Source: an uncultured Lentisphaerota bacterium (lineage in GTDB: Bacteria > Verrucomicrobiota > Lentisphaeria > Oligosphaerales > CAITYL01). From it: a DNA stretch of 41,098 nucleotides. Location: positions 1-41,098 of the forward strand of contig CAITSE010000204.1 in assembly GCA_903894975.1 (NCBI GenBank). The letters are read 5' to 3'. The notes beneath the pieces were generated by a model. That model searched no databases. It saw only the letters and a program-made list of their open reading frames with translations, and was not told the origin of the DNA. This document shows, one piece after another, positions 8,408 to 17,335 of the stretch. Positions within the stretch are counted from its first letter, which is position 1. Each line of letters opens with the position of its first letter. Position numbers and translations under genes: made by a program.

Positions 8408-9400
8408 TCACACATTCCAGCCGGCGCGGCGGCGGCTGCGGCTGCGGAGAAGGATTAGGAAAAATGGACCGCCGACAAAGGCGGTGATGACGCCGACCGG
8501 GATTTCGGTTTCCATCAGCGACCGGGCCGCAGCGTCGCAGACCGCGAGCAGCAGCCCGCCGCCAATGGCGGCCACGGGCAGCAACCGCCGGTGATCGGCG
8601 CCGACCAGACTGCGGGCCGCGTGCGGCACGACCAGGCCGACAAACCCGATGAGCCCGGCCAGGCTGACGGCGGCGGCGGTCATGGCCGTGGCCAGGATCA
8701 GCCCCAGGGCCAGGCAGAACCTGGCGCGGACGCCGAGGCAGTGCGCCATGTCCGAACCCAGCGTCAGCGCATTGAGATCGCCGGCCAGCAGCCACGCGCC
8801 GGCGAACCCGATCACCACGGGCACGGCGGCGGCCAGGAGCAGCGCCGGGCTCTTGGCCTCGAGATTGCCCAGCATCCACCAGAGGATGTTGTGCATGGCC
8901 GTGTCACTGCTCACGGAAATGCAGAACATCAGCATGCTGGACGCAATGGCGCTGACAATGACGCCGCTGAGGATCAGGCTGTAGACCGAGTGCGCGCCGC
9001 CGCCAGGGTCGCGGGCCAGTCTCACGACCAGCCCCAGCGTGAGCAGGGCGCCGATGAATGCGGCCCCCGGCAGGAAGAAGACCGAGAGCGCGTTGAGTCC
9101 GGCCAGGATGGCCAGGGCCGCGCCCATGGCGGCGCCGCCGCTCACGCCCAACACATACGGTTCGGCCAGTGGATTACGCAGCAGTGCCTGAAAGACCACG
9201 CCGGCACAGGACAGGGCCGCGCCCACCAGAAACCCGGCGGCCACGCGCTGGAGCCGGAGCTGGAGGATGAGCCGCCCACCCGGATCCGCGGTGTCCGGAA
9301 AACCGAAACCCGCGGCCCCGAACAGCAGGCAGGCGGCCAGAAGCGCCAGCGCCGCCGGCGCCAGCCACCAGACCCACAGCCGCCGGTTCTTGTTGTTCAT
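8408..9400 (-). CDS. FecCD/BtuC-family ABC transporter permease (iron-siderophore, heme or cobalamin class)
   Basis: RLQRVAAGFLVGAALSCAGVVFQALLRNPLAEPYVLGVSGGAAMGAALAI, GLIGFVGLVVPHAARSLVGADHRRLLP, ETEIPVGVITAFVGGPFFLILL. Confidence 0.93.
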   Translation of the reverse strand: MNNKNRRLWVWWLAPAALALLAACLLFGAAGFGFPDTADPGGRLILQLRLQRVAAGFLVGAALSCAGVVFQALLRNPLAEPYVLGVSGGAAMGAALAILAGLNALSVFFLPGAAFIGALLTLGLVVRLARDPGGGAHSVYSLILSGVIVSAIASSMLMFCISVSSDTAMHNILWWMLGNLEAKSPALLLAAAVPVVIGFAGAWLLAGDLNALTLGSDMAHCLGVRARFCLALGLILATAMTAAAVSLAGLIGFVGLVVPHAARSLVGADHRRLLPVAAIGGGLLLAVCDAAARSLMETEIPVGVITAFVGGPFFLILLRSRSRRRAGWNV

Positions 9401-9532
9401 GATAGGCTCGGGAAGAATCGGGGTTCAGGGGCGAAAGCAGGGTGGGAACGGGGCGATACATGAATCTACAACCACTTCTCGATCTACTGGTTGATTTCTT
9501 AACCATGCCCCCTGAACCCTGAACCCTCTTTT

Positions 9533-10105
9533 TCACGGCAACCGGACGGCGCCGGTGACGGTGATCGGTTCGACGGGCACGTTCTGGTGCCCGCCACGAT
9601 CGCCGGTCTTAACCTTGGCGATGCGGTCCACCACATCCATGCCTTCGACCACACGGCCGAACACGGCATAGCCAAAACTGCGCGGGCTGTTGTCAAGGGA
9701 GGCGTTGTCCGCGAGGCTGATGAAGAACTGGGAGGTAGCGCTGTCCACCTCATTGGTGCGGGCCATGGAGAGAGTGCCGCGAAGATTTTTGAGGCCGTTG
9801 GTCGCTTCGTTTTTGATGGGCGCCCGGGTCGGCTTGCGGGCCATGTCGACGGCCATGCCGCCGCCCTGGATGACAAAACCGGGGATGACGCGGTGAAAGA
9901 CGGTGTCCTTGAAGAAGCCGGAATCCACATAGGCCAGGAAATTCGCAACGCTCACGGGCGCCTTGTCGGCGAAGAGTTCGATGGTGATGTCGCCCTGGCT
10001 GGTGGTGAACTTGACGCGCGGATTGGCGGGGGCTCCGGCGGCGGCGGCGGCCAGGGGCAGCAGCAGGGCGGGAGCGATCAGGTGGCGGATGGTGCGGAGG
10101 TTCAT
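9533..10105 (-). CDS. Cyclophilin-type peptidyl-prolyl cis-trans isomerase with signal peptide
   Basis: Hydrophobic N-terminus; TSQGDITIELFADKAPVSVANFLAYVDSGFFKDTVFHRVIPGFVIQGGGM, RGTLSMARTNEVDSATSQFFISLADNASLD. Confidence 0.93.
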   Translation of the reverse strand: MNLRTIRHLIAPALLLPLAAAAAGAPANPRVKFTTSQGDITIELFADKAPVSVANFLAYVDSGFFKDTVFHRVIPGFVIQGGGMAVDMARKPTRAPIKNEATNGLKNLRGTLSMARTNEVDSATSQFFISLADNASLDNSPRSFGYAVFGRVVEGMDVVDRIAKVKTGDRGGHQNVPVEPITVTGAVRLP

Positions 10106-10196
10106 GGGACGGGTTCCTGAGGGGGTTGAGATACAACGCTCAAACTAACATACAACGTATTTATGGTTAGTCAGTTGTGGTCTATAAGCTATTCTC

Positions 10197-10294
10197 ATTC
10201 GCGTTCATTGGCGTTCATTCGCGGTTAACCTGTGCTTCTTTGGCTAATCCATTCAGGTTTGATTAACCGCGAATGCACGCCAATGAACGCGAAT
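10197..10294. repeat. 32-bp nearly perfect inverted repeat, 'ATTCGCGTTCATTGGCGTTCATTCGCGGTTAA' word family
   Basis: Arm 10197-10228 pairs with 10263-10294 (one mismatch by eye). Confidence 0.85.
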
Positions 10295-10352
10295 AGTTTA
10301 ACTAGTTCAAGTTAAACAGGTATTAGCCAGGATGGTTCATGATGCGATCAGG

Positions 10353-10898
10353 TCAGGGCGCGGCGGCCACGGCGCCGAACTTGCCGACCAGCGGCGGCGG
10401 CAGGGAGAACGCGCGGGCGCCGAGTTCCTTGTCCAAGAACAGCATCCCGTCGCCGGCCTTGGCGCCAAGGAGCTTAAGCTTGGAGCTGATCTCGCCGAAG
10501 TTCGCCTCTTCCTCGACCTGCTCCTCTACAAACCACTTGAGCATGCTCTGGGTCGCGAAGTCGCGCTCCTTGACGGCCACGTCCATGATGTCGTTGATGG
10601 AGGCGGTGACGGTGTATTCGTGCTTGAGGCCGCGCTCGAAGACGTCCAGCGCCGACTTGAAGCTCTGATCGGGCGCGCCCACGGCGCCGAGCTTGACATC
10701 GCCGCCGCGGTCGCAGATGTAATTGTAGAAGATCAGGCCATGGCAACTCTCTTCCTGAGCCTGGATGCGGAGCCATTGGGCAAAGCCCTTGAGGTTTTCC
10801 CGTTCGAACCAGGCAGCCATCTGCAGGTAGAGCCAGGCCGAGTAGTATTCTTTGACGATCTGTTCGTTGAGAGCTTTGGCAACGCGCGGATTGAGCAT
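10353..10898 (-). CDS. Ferritin-like iron-storage protein
   Basis: MLNPRVAKALNEQIVKEYYSAWLYLQMAAWFERENLKGFAQWLRIQAQEESCHGLIFYNYI; GGAGG Shine-Dalgarno upstream of this ATG (10898). Confidence 0.93.
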   Translation of the reverse strand: MLNPRVAKALNEQIVKEYYSAWLYLQMAAWFERENLKGFAQWLRIQAQEESCHGLIFYNYICDRGGDVKLGAVGAPDQSFKSALDVFERGLKHEYTVTASINDIMDVAVKERDFATQSMLKWFVEEQVEEEANFGEISSKLKLLGAKAGDGMLFLDKELGARAFSLPPPLVGKFGAVAAAP

Positions 10899-10967
10899 GG
10901 GGAGATCCTCCTGGTTGAATCTGGAAACGGCCGTCCCCGATGCGGGAGGCTTCCGGATTGTGACCAC

Positions 10968-10995
10968 TATATAAGCGCAGCCGGTTCTTTTGCAA
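10968..10995 (-). promoter_or_regulatory. Sigma70-like promoter candidate for ferritin
   Basis: On the minus strand: TTGCAA, 16-nt spacer, TATATA, about 70 nt before the ferritin ATG. Confidence 0.35.
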
Positions 10996-11115
10996 GGTTG
11001 CAATCAGTCGTTGGGAATATACCGTTTACCGCAAAATACGACCGCTTTATCCAGACCGGGAGTTGCCTGCTGTGGCCAGGCGGTCCGGTTCGGCATCCGG
11101 AATGGGGATTTTCGT

Positions 11116-13845
11116 ATGGCTAGCCAGGACAAAGCCTCAGCGTTGGGACACATCATGCCGCTGGACGGCATCTGGTCGGTAAAGCTTGAGCGGACTCCGG
11201 CCCGGACCCGCGGGTTCGTGACCCTGCCCGGCACGCTGGAAAGCAACGGCATCGGCGACCCGGCGGTTTTTCCCGCGGCCAACGGTCCGGCGCGACCACT
11301 GAGCTTTGCCGGCCCCGCCGTGTTCGAACGCACCGTGAGCATCCCCGACAAATGGGCCGGGAAAAGCCTCCGCCTGTTCCTGGAACTGGTGCACGGCCGG
11401 TCCCAGGTCTGGGTGGATGACAAACCCGCCGAAGGCAGCGGCCGCAGCCTGGCTGTGCCGCACCAGTATGACCTCACCAGCCTGCTCACCCCCGGCGACC
11501 ATGTGCTGCGGCTTCTGGTGGACAACACACTGGCCATCCCCCTTTCCCCGGCCGCCGCCGGCGGGGCCGCAAACCACAACTGGAACGGGGTTCTCGGCCG
11601 TTGCGAATTACGCGTCGCCGACCCCGTGAGCCTGCGTCATGTGGCCGTGACCCCGGATATCCGCAAGCTCACGGCCGTGGCCAAAATCACCGTCGAAAAC
11701 CGCACCGGCGCCATCGTCTCCGGCACCCTCGCGATCAAAGCCGCCACCTGCTCCTCCCCGCAGAAACATGCGCCGCCGGGGTTGTCCCTGCCGGTCGTGC
11801 TCAATCCCGGCGTGAACGCCCTGGAAGCCGTCCTGCCCATGGGCGACCGCGTCCAGTTCTGGGACGAATTCATCCCGGCCGTCTACCGCATGACGCTCGA
11901 CCTGACCTGCACCGGACCCGACCAGCGCCGCCTGCGCGACACCGCCGTCGTCGAATTCGGCATGCGCGAAATCTCCCGCAAAGGCACCCAATTCCATCTC
12001 AACGGCCGCGCCATCCTCCTGCGCGGCACCCACCACCGCGGCCTGTTCCCGGACGACGCGCGGAACCCCGCCGAACCCGCGGGTTGGCTCAAGTTCTTCA
12101 AGGCCGCCCGCGCCCACGGATTCAACTTGGTGCGCTTCCCGGCCTGGTGCCCGCCCGAAGCGGCTTTTGCCGCGGCCGATATCACCGGCGTCTATCTCAT
12201 GCCCGAATCCCCGGTCCTCGGCGACTGTGCCGGGCGCCCGGAACTGCTCTCCTTTGCCTGGAAAGAGGCGGAGCGTATCCTGCACGACTTCGGCGACCAC
12301 CCGTCCTTCCTCTTTTTTTCCATAGGCGACGGCCTGACCGGAAAACCGGAATCCGTCCTGGATCTGATCCGGCACCTGAAAAACCGCGATGCCACCAAGC
12401 TTTATGCCGCGGGAACCGATGCGGAATGGACCCGGGCCGGCTGTAGCCTGGATCCGGCCGCCGCCGACTTCGCCGCCGCCGCCACCCTGGTAACCGTCCC
12501 CGGGGCTCCGGCCTGCTCCCTGCGCCGCACCGGCCCCGGCGAACCGGCCTCTACCGAACCCGATCACGCCGCCGCCGTCCGCGCCCTCCCGGTGCCGTTC
12601 ATCGCCACCGGCCTCGGCCGCCTGGCCGCCCATCCCGGCCTCCACACCCGGGAAAAATACACCGGCCGGCTACGCCCGGCGCACCTGGAAAAATTACGGG
12701 AACGCCTTCTGGAACAGGGGATTGCCGATCGCGCCGCGGACTGGGCCGCCGCTTCCGGTCAGCTCGCCATCCTCCTGGCCAAAGAGGAAATCGAAGCCGC
12801 CATCCGCACCCCCGGCCTCGGCGGATTCCTCTTTTCCGACTTGGAAGACGCACCCGGCCCCGACGGCCTGGCCACCTGCGGGTTCCTGGACGAGTTCGGT
12901 GACAGCAAGGGGATCATCACCGCCGACCGCGTTCGCCGCTTCTGCAGCCCGATCGTCGCCCTGGCCCGTTTCCCCAGATGGGTGTGGACCACCAACGAAA
13001 CCTTGCGCGCCCGCATCGAAGTGGCGCACTATGGCGAAGAAGGCGGCCTGGACATCTCGGTCAATTGGAAGTTCCGGGTCGACGGCACCGTGCTCGCCTC
13101 CGGCACATTCCCATCCCTGGACGTGGCCCAGGGGCGCCTGATAACCGTCGGCGCCATTTCCGTGCCACTGGCCGTCTGCGACGCGCCCGCCAAGGGCACG
13201 CTCTCCGTCGAGGTGCGCGGCGCCGAAGCGGAAAACCGCTGGGACTTGTGGATCTATCCCGACCCCGCCCGGCAGGCCGACCCCGCCCTCCCCGAGGATC
13301 TCACCGTAACCCGGGCCTGGACTCCGGAGGCGCGCAACCGCCTCCTGGCCGGTGGCCGCGTCGTGCTCATCCCCGGCCCGGACGTAAAACTGGCCAACGC
13401 CATCCCGGGCCGTTTCCTGCCCCCCGACGACACCGCCGCCGATCCCGCCGGCGGCGCGGATTGGCCTACCCTCGGCCTCTGGTGCGACGTCTCCCACCCG
13501 GCCTTGGACCACTTCCCCACCGACGCCAGCGCCGGCTGGCAGTGGCGTGACCTGGCCGAACGCTCCCGCGCCGTCAGCCTGGATTTCCTGCCGCCATCCT
13601 TCCGCGCCGTGGTCGAAATCATCGACAACCCCACCCGCTGCCAGCGCCTGGCCTGCCTGTTCGAAGCCCAGGTCGGTCCCGGCCGCCTGCTTTTCTGCAG
13701 CGTAGACCTGGAGACCGCCATGGCCTCCCGTCCCGCGGCGCGCCAGCTCCGGCACAGCCTGCTGGCCTACGCCGCCGGCGACAGTTTCGCCCCGGCCCAG
13801 ACCATTCCCGTCACCGCGGTGGACGCCCTGTTCCAGGCCGGATGA
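11116..13845 (+). CDS. Glycoside hydrolase family 2-like protein, probably catalytically divergent or inactive
   Basis: Sugar-binding N-terminus (FERTVSIPDKWAGKSLRLFLELVHGRSQVWVDDKPAE), FHLNGRAILLRGTHH, RAHGFNLVRFPAWCPPEAAFAAADITGVYLMPE, HPSFLFFSIGDG. Start taken at ATG 11116. Confidence 0.8.
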   Translation: MASQDKASALGHIMPLDGIWSVKLERTPARTRGFVTLPGTLESNGIGDPAVFPAANGPARPLSFAGPAVFERTVSIPDKWAGKSLRLFLELVHGRSQVWVDDKPAEGSGRSLAVPHQYDLTSLLTPGDHVLRLLVDNTLAIPLSPAAAGGAANHNWNGVLGRCELRVADPVSLRHVAVTPDIRKLTAVAKITVENRTGAIVSGTLAIKAATCSSPQKHAPPGLSLPVVLNPGVNALEAVLPMGDRVQFWDEFIPAVYRMTLDLTCTGPDQRRLRDTAVVEFGMREISRKGTQFHLNGRAILLRGTHHRGLFPDDARNPAEPAGWLKFFKAARAHGFNLVRFPAWCPPEAAFAAADITGVYLMPESPVLGDCAGRPELLSFAWKEAERILHDFGDHPSFLFFSIGDGLTGKPESVLDLIRHLKNRDATKLYAAGTDAEWTRAGCSLDPAAADFAAAATLVTVPGAPACSLRRTGPGEPASTEPDHAAAVRALPVPFIATGLGRLAAHPGLHTREKYTGRLRPAHLEKLRERLLEQGIADRAADWAAASGQLAILLAKEEIEAAIRTPGLGGFLFSDLEDAPGPDGLATCGFLDEFGDSKGIITADRVRRFCSPIVALARFPRWVWTTNETLRARIEVAHYGEEGGLDISVNWKFRVDGTVLASGTFPSLDVAQGRLITVGAISVPLAVCDAPAKGTLSVEVRGAEAENRWDLWIYPDPARQADPALPEDLTVTRAWTPEARNRLLAGGRVVLIPGPDVKLANAIPGRFLPPDDTAADPAGGADWPTLGLWCDVSHPALDHFPTDASAGWQWRDLAERSRAVSLDFLPPSFRAVVEIIDNPTRCQRLACLFEAQVGPGRLLFCSVDLETAMASRPAARQLRHSLLAYAAGDSFAPAQTIPVTAVDALFQAG

Positions 13846-13857
13846 ACCAAAACCTTT

Positions 13858-13930
13858 TTTTCTCACGGGGGCACAGGGACACGGAGAAGAGCGATCCTTC
13901 CTCCGTGACTCCGTGTCACCGTGAGAAGAT
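13858..13930. repeat. Imperfect inverted repeat downstream of the GH2-like gene; possible terminator
   Basis: TTCTCACGG...ACACGGAG versus CTCCGTGTCACCGTGAGAA, preceded by a T-run. Confidence 0.5.
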
Positions 13931-14094
13931 GCATTCTTGTATCTTTGCGGTGCAGGAGAAAACCGCAACTCCCGCTCCGGCGCTATAGTATGCGGCTTGC
14001 CCTTTTCGCTTTGGCGATTGTCGCTTTTACCCCAGGCTTTCCTGACACCTGAACCCTGAACCCTGAACCCTTGGTTTCCGGACCCCACTCTTCT

Positions 14095-16989
14095 ATGAAG
14101 CTTGTCATCGTCGAATCTCCCACCAAGGCCCGCACCATCACCCGCTTCCTCGGCGGCGGCGACATCACGGTGCTCGCCTCCATGGGGCACATCCGCGACC
14201 TTCCCCAGCGCTCTCTCGGCCTGGATCTGCAAAACAAGTTCGCCCCGGTCTACGAGCTGACCACTAACGGCAAGCGGGTCATCAAGGATCTGAAAGCCGC
14301 CGCCAAAAAAGCCGCCGACATCTATCTGGCGACAGATCCTGACCGCGAGGGGGAAGCCATCTCCTGGCATCTCCAGGAACTGCTCAAGGACGGCACCAAG
14401 GCCAAGTTCCACCGCGTCACCTTCCACGAAATCACCCGCGAAGCCATCGCCCACGCCTTCGAACAGCCCACGGAACTGGACGTGCACAAGGTCGACGCGC
14501 AGCAGGCCCGCCGCGTCCTCGACCGCATCGTCGGCTACCAGGTCAGCCCCATGCTCTGGCAGTCGGTCCAGAAAGGCACCAGCGCCGGCCGCGTCCAGTC
14601 CGTCGCCCTCCGCCTGATCTGCGAACGCCAGCGCGCCATCGACGGCTTCACCCCGGTGGAATTCTGGACGCTGGACGCCATCTTCCGCACCCTCCAGCCG
14701 GAGGCCAAGTTCAACGCGCGCCTGGTCCAGCTCGACGGCCGGAAACTGCCCTTTGACAGCAAGCAATCCCTCATTCCCGACGCTGCCACGGCCAACGCCC
14801 TGGCCGCCGAACTCGAGGCCGCCTCCGGCTTCCGCATCAGCCGCGTCGCCAGCACCCCGAAATTCCAGCGGGCGCCCCCGCCGTTCATCACCAGCACCCT
14901 ACAGCAGGCCGCCGGCACCAACCTCGGCCTCGGTTCCGGCCTGACCATGCGCCTGGCCCAGGAACTCTACGAAGGCGTCGAGATCGGCAGCGAAGGCCCC
15001 TCCGGTCTCATCACCTACATGCGTACCGACTCGGTCGAGGTCGCCCGCGAGGCGCAGGAGGCGGCCCGCCGCTTCGTCGCCGCCACCTTCGGACCCGAAT
15101 ACGTTCCCGAACGCCCCAACGTCTACCGCTCGCGCCAGTCCGCCCAGGGCGCCCATGAAGCCATCCGTCCCACCGACGTCAGCCGCACCCCGGACAGCCT
15201 GGCCAAGTTCCTCTCGCCCAATCAGCTCCGTCTTTACCGCCTGATCTGGACCCGCTTCGCCGCCAGCCAGATGGCCCCGGCCCGCCTCCTGGAAAACAGC
15301 ATCGAGGTCACCGCCGAAGGCGCCGCCCTCACCCACCAGTACCTCTTCCGCACCGCCGCCACCTCCATCGTCTTCCCGGGCTTCAAGAAGGTCTACAACT
15401 TCCGCGACACCGAAGTCATCGCCCCCAAGAACGGCGAACGCGCCGAAGACGAGGACGACGCCGACGAATCGCAGAACCGTGACCTGCCCGTCCTCCCCGA
15501 GGGTGCCCCCTGCTCCCTGGACGAACTGAAAAAGGCGCAGAAATTCACCGAGCCGCCCAAGCCCTACTCCGAAGCGACCCTGGTCAAGGAACTGGAACAG
15601 AATGGCATCGGCCGTCCCTCGACCTACGCCACCATCGTCGAGACCATCCAGGACCGCGAGTACGTCACCAAGGAAAAAGGCCGGCTCGCTCCCACCCCCC
15701 TGGGCTACAACGTCAACGATTTCCTCGTCGCCCGGCTCCCGGACCTGTTCCAGGTCGGCTTCACCGCGGAAATGGAAAGCAAGCTCGACCAGATCGAGGA
15801 AGGCAACGTCAACTGGAGCTCCATGCTCGAGGAATTCTACCGGCAGTTCCAGCAGTGGGGCGCCGGCGGCGGCGGCGACGCCATTCCGGCCAGCGCCCCG
15901 GGCAATGAAACCGTCCTGCGCTTCCTCGCCCTGTTCCCGGCGGACTTGGTCTGGAGCGAACCCGAAAAGCGCGGCCGCCGCACCTACGACGACCGCAAGT
16001 TCCACGAGTCCCTCAGCGAACAGGCCACCAGCGGCAAAGCCATCTCCGACAAGCAGTGGCAGGCCATTCTTTCCATGGCCGCCCGCTATGCCGATCGCCT
16101 CCCCGGTCTGCTCGACACCGCCCGCGAACTCGGCGTCGCCCCCCAGATCGAAGCCCTCATCACCCATCACCAGATCCCCGCGGCGGAACGGGCCGCCACC
16201 AAGGCCGCCTCCTACGCCCACCAGGCAGCCGACGTCGCCCCCCTTCTCGAAGCCATGGCCAAGGTCGCTTGGGAAGCTCCCGTCAAGCGCGGCCGCCGCA
16301 CCTACGACGACAAACGCTTCTACAAATCCCTCGCCCGCCAGGCTGACGAAGGCCAGGGCGGTTTCAGCGAACCCCAGATGGACGCCCTCCGCCGCCTCGC
16401 CGTCAAGTATCACTGCCAGATCCCGGGCTTTGCCGAACTCGCCGCCCGCTTCCAGATCCCCGTTGCCGCCGAACCCGGTGCCGAACCCGTCGCCGGCGCC
16501 GGCGCCGCCGCCACCGGTGAAGCCGGTGCCGCCGCATTCGCCGGCAAGGGTGTGCCGCAGATGCTGACGGAGGCGGAAAAAGCCAAGGCCGCCGCCCTCG
16601 TCGCCCTCCTGGACGAAGTCAAGGAATGGAAACCCGCCACCCAGCGCCGCGGCTGGACCTTCGATGACCGCAAGTTCGCCGATTCCCTTCGCGACCAATT
16701 CGCCAAGCGCCAGTACCTCTCGCCCAAGCAGCTCGACGCGCTCCTCGGCATCCTCCGCAATTACCAAGAACAGATCCCCGACCTGGCCGCGCGCCTCGCC
16801 CCCTTCGGCGTCTCCGCCGAAAAGCCGAAGCCGGAAGTGATCGACGCCAAGTGCCCGAAGTGCGGTGCCCAGATGCTCAAACGCACCGCCCGCGGTCGGA
16901 TCTTCTACGGCTGTTCCGCCTTCCCCAAGTGCCGCCACACCGCCAACACCCTCCCCGATGCCGGCGGCGCGCCGCCGGCAATGGCCTGA
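14095..16989 (+). CDS. topA: DNA topoisomerase I (type IA) with a three-repeat insertion and a single C-terminal Zn finger
   Basis: MKLVIVESPTKARTITRFLG, ATDPDREGEAISWHL, QQARRVLDRIVGYQVSPMLW, ITYMRTDSVEVA, AHEAIRPTDV, GIGRPSTYATIVETIQDREYV; C-terminal CPKCGAQMLKRTARGRIFYGCSAFPKC. Confidence 0.96.
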   Translation: MKLVIVESPTKARTITRFLGGGDITVLASMGHIRDLPQRSLGLDLQNKFAPVYELTTNGKRVIKDLKAAAKKAADIYLATDPDREGEAISWHLQELLKDGTKAKFHRVTFHEITREAIAHAFEQPTELDVHKVDAQQARRVLDRIVGYQVSPMLWQSVQKGTSAGRVQSVALRLICERQRAIDGFTPVEFWTLDAIFRTLQPEAKFNARLVQLDGRKLPFDSKQSLIPDAATANALAAELEAASGFRISRVASTPKFQRAPPPFITSTLQQAAGTNLGLGSGLTMRLAQELYEGVEIGSEGPSGLITYMRTDSVEVAREAQEAARRFVAATFGPEYVPERPNVYRSRQSAQGAHEAIRPTDVSRTPDSLAKFLSPNQLRLYRLIWTRFAASQMAPARLLENSIEVTAEGAALTHQYLFRTAATSIVFPGFKKVYNFRDTEVIAPKNGERAEDEDDADESQNRDLPVLPEGAPCSLDELKKAQKFTEPPKPYSEATLVKELEQNGIGRPSTYATIVETIQDREYVTKEKGRLAPTPLGYNVNDFLVARLPDLFQVGFTAEMESKLDQIEEGNVNWSSMLEEFYRQFQQWGAGGGGDAIPASAPGNETVLRFLALFPADLVWSEPEKRGRRTYDDRKFHESLSEQATSGKAISDKQWQAILSMAARYADRLPGLLDTARELGVAPQIEALITHHQIPAAERAATKAASYAHQAADVAPLLEAMAKVAWEAPVKRGRRTYDDKRFYKSLARQADEGQGGFSEPQMDALRRLAVKYHCQIPGFAELAARFQIPVAAEPGAEPVAGAGAAATGEAGAAAFAGKGVPQMLTEAEKAKAAALVALLDEVKEWKPATQRRGWTFDDRKFADSLRDQFAKRQYLSPKQLDALLGILRNYQEQIPDLAARLAPFGVSAEKPKPEVIDAKCPKCGAQMLKRTARGRIFYGCSAFPKCRHTANTLPDAGGAPPAMA

Positions 16990-17050
16990 CGGCCGTCCAG
17001 CAGGCTCGTGGTCTGTAGGCCTGTGGCTTGTGGGTCTGCGGGAAGGAGGG

Positions 17051-17098
17051 CGGGTGTCCACACCCGGCCAAACGGGCCGGCGGGCATCTTGCCCGCCG
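17051..17098. repeat. REP-like double hairpin downstream of topA
   Basis: CGGGTGT-CC-ACACCCG (17051-17066) followed by CGGCGGGCA-TCT-TGCCCGCCG (17078-17098). Confidence 0.75.
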
Positions 17099-17335
17099 AT
17101 TGACCTGGGATCGCCAAGTTGCACTCGGCACGCGTCTATCGCTCTCCGGCCCGGTGACGGCCAGGATTGTTGTCAAAGGGGCGGAATGATCCGGCCCCGC
17201 CTCAGCCCTGAAAGTGCGCGACATAAAACACTACCTTGTTTTCCCCGGCGGCGGCGCCTATGGTATATTTTCCCCAGCCACCCCGGACGACACTCTGCAA
17301 CCAACTGAATGACAATTTTCATCAGAGTAAAAAAC

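Noticed and set aside
12694-14766. 690-aa minus-strand ORF
   Set aside because: Antisense shadow spanning the GH2-like gene, intergenic region and topA.
14899-17124. 741-aa minus-strand ORF
   Set aside because: Antisense shadow of topA; G/A/E-rich without family motifs.
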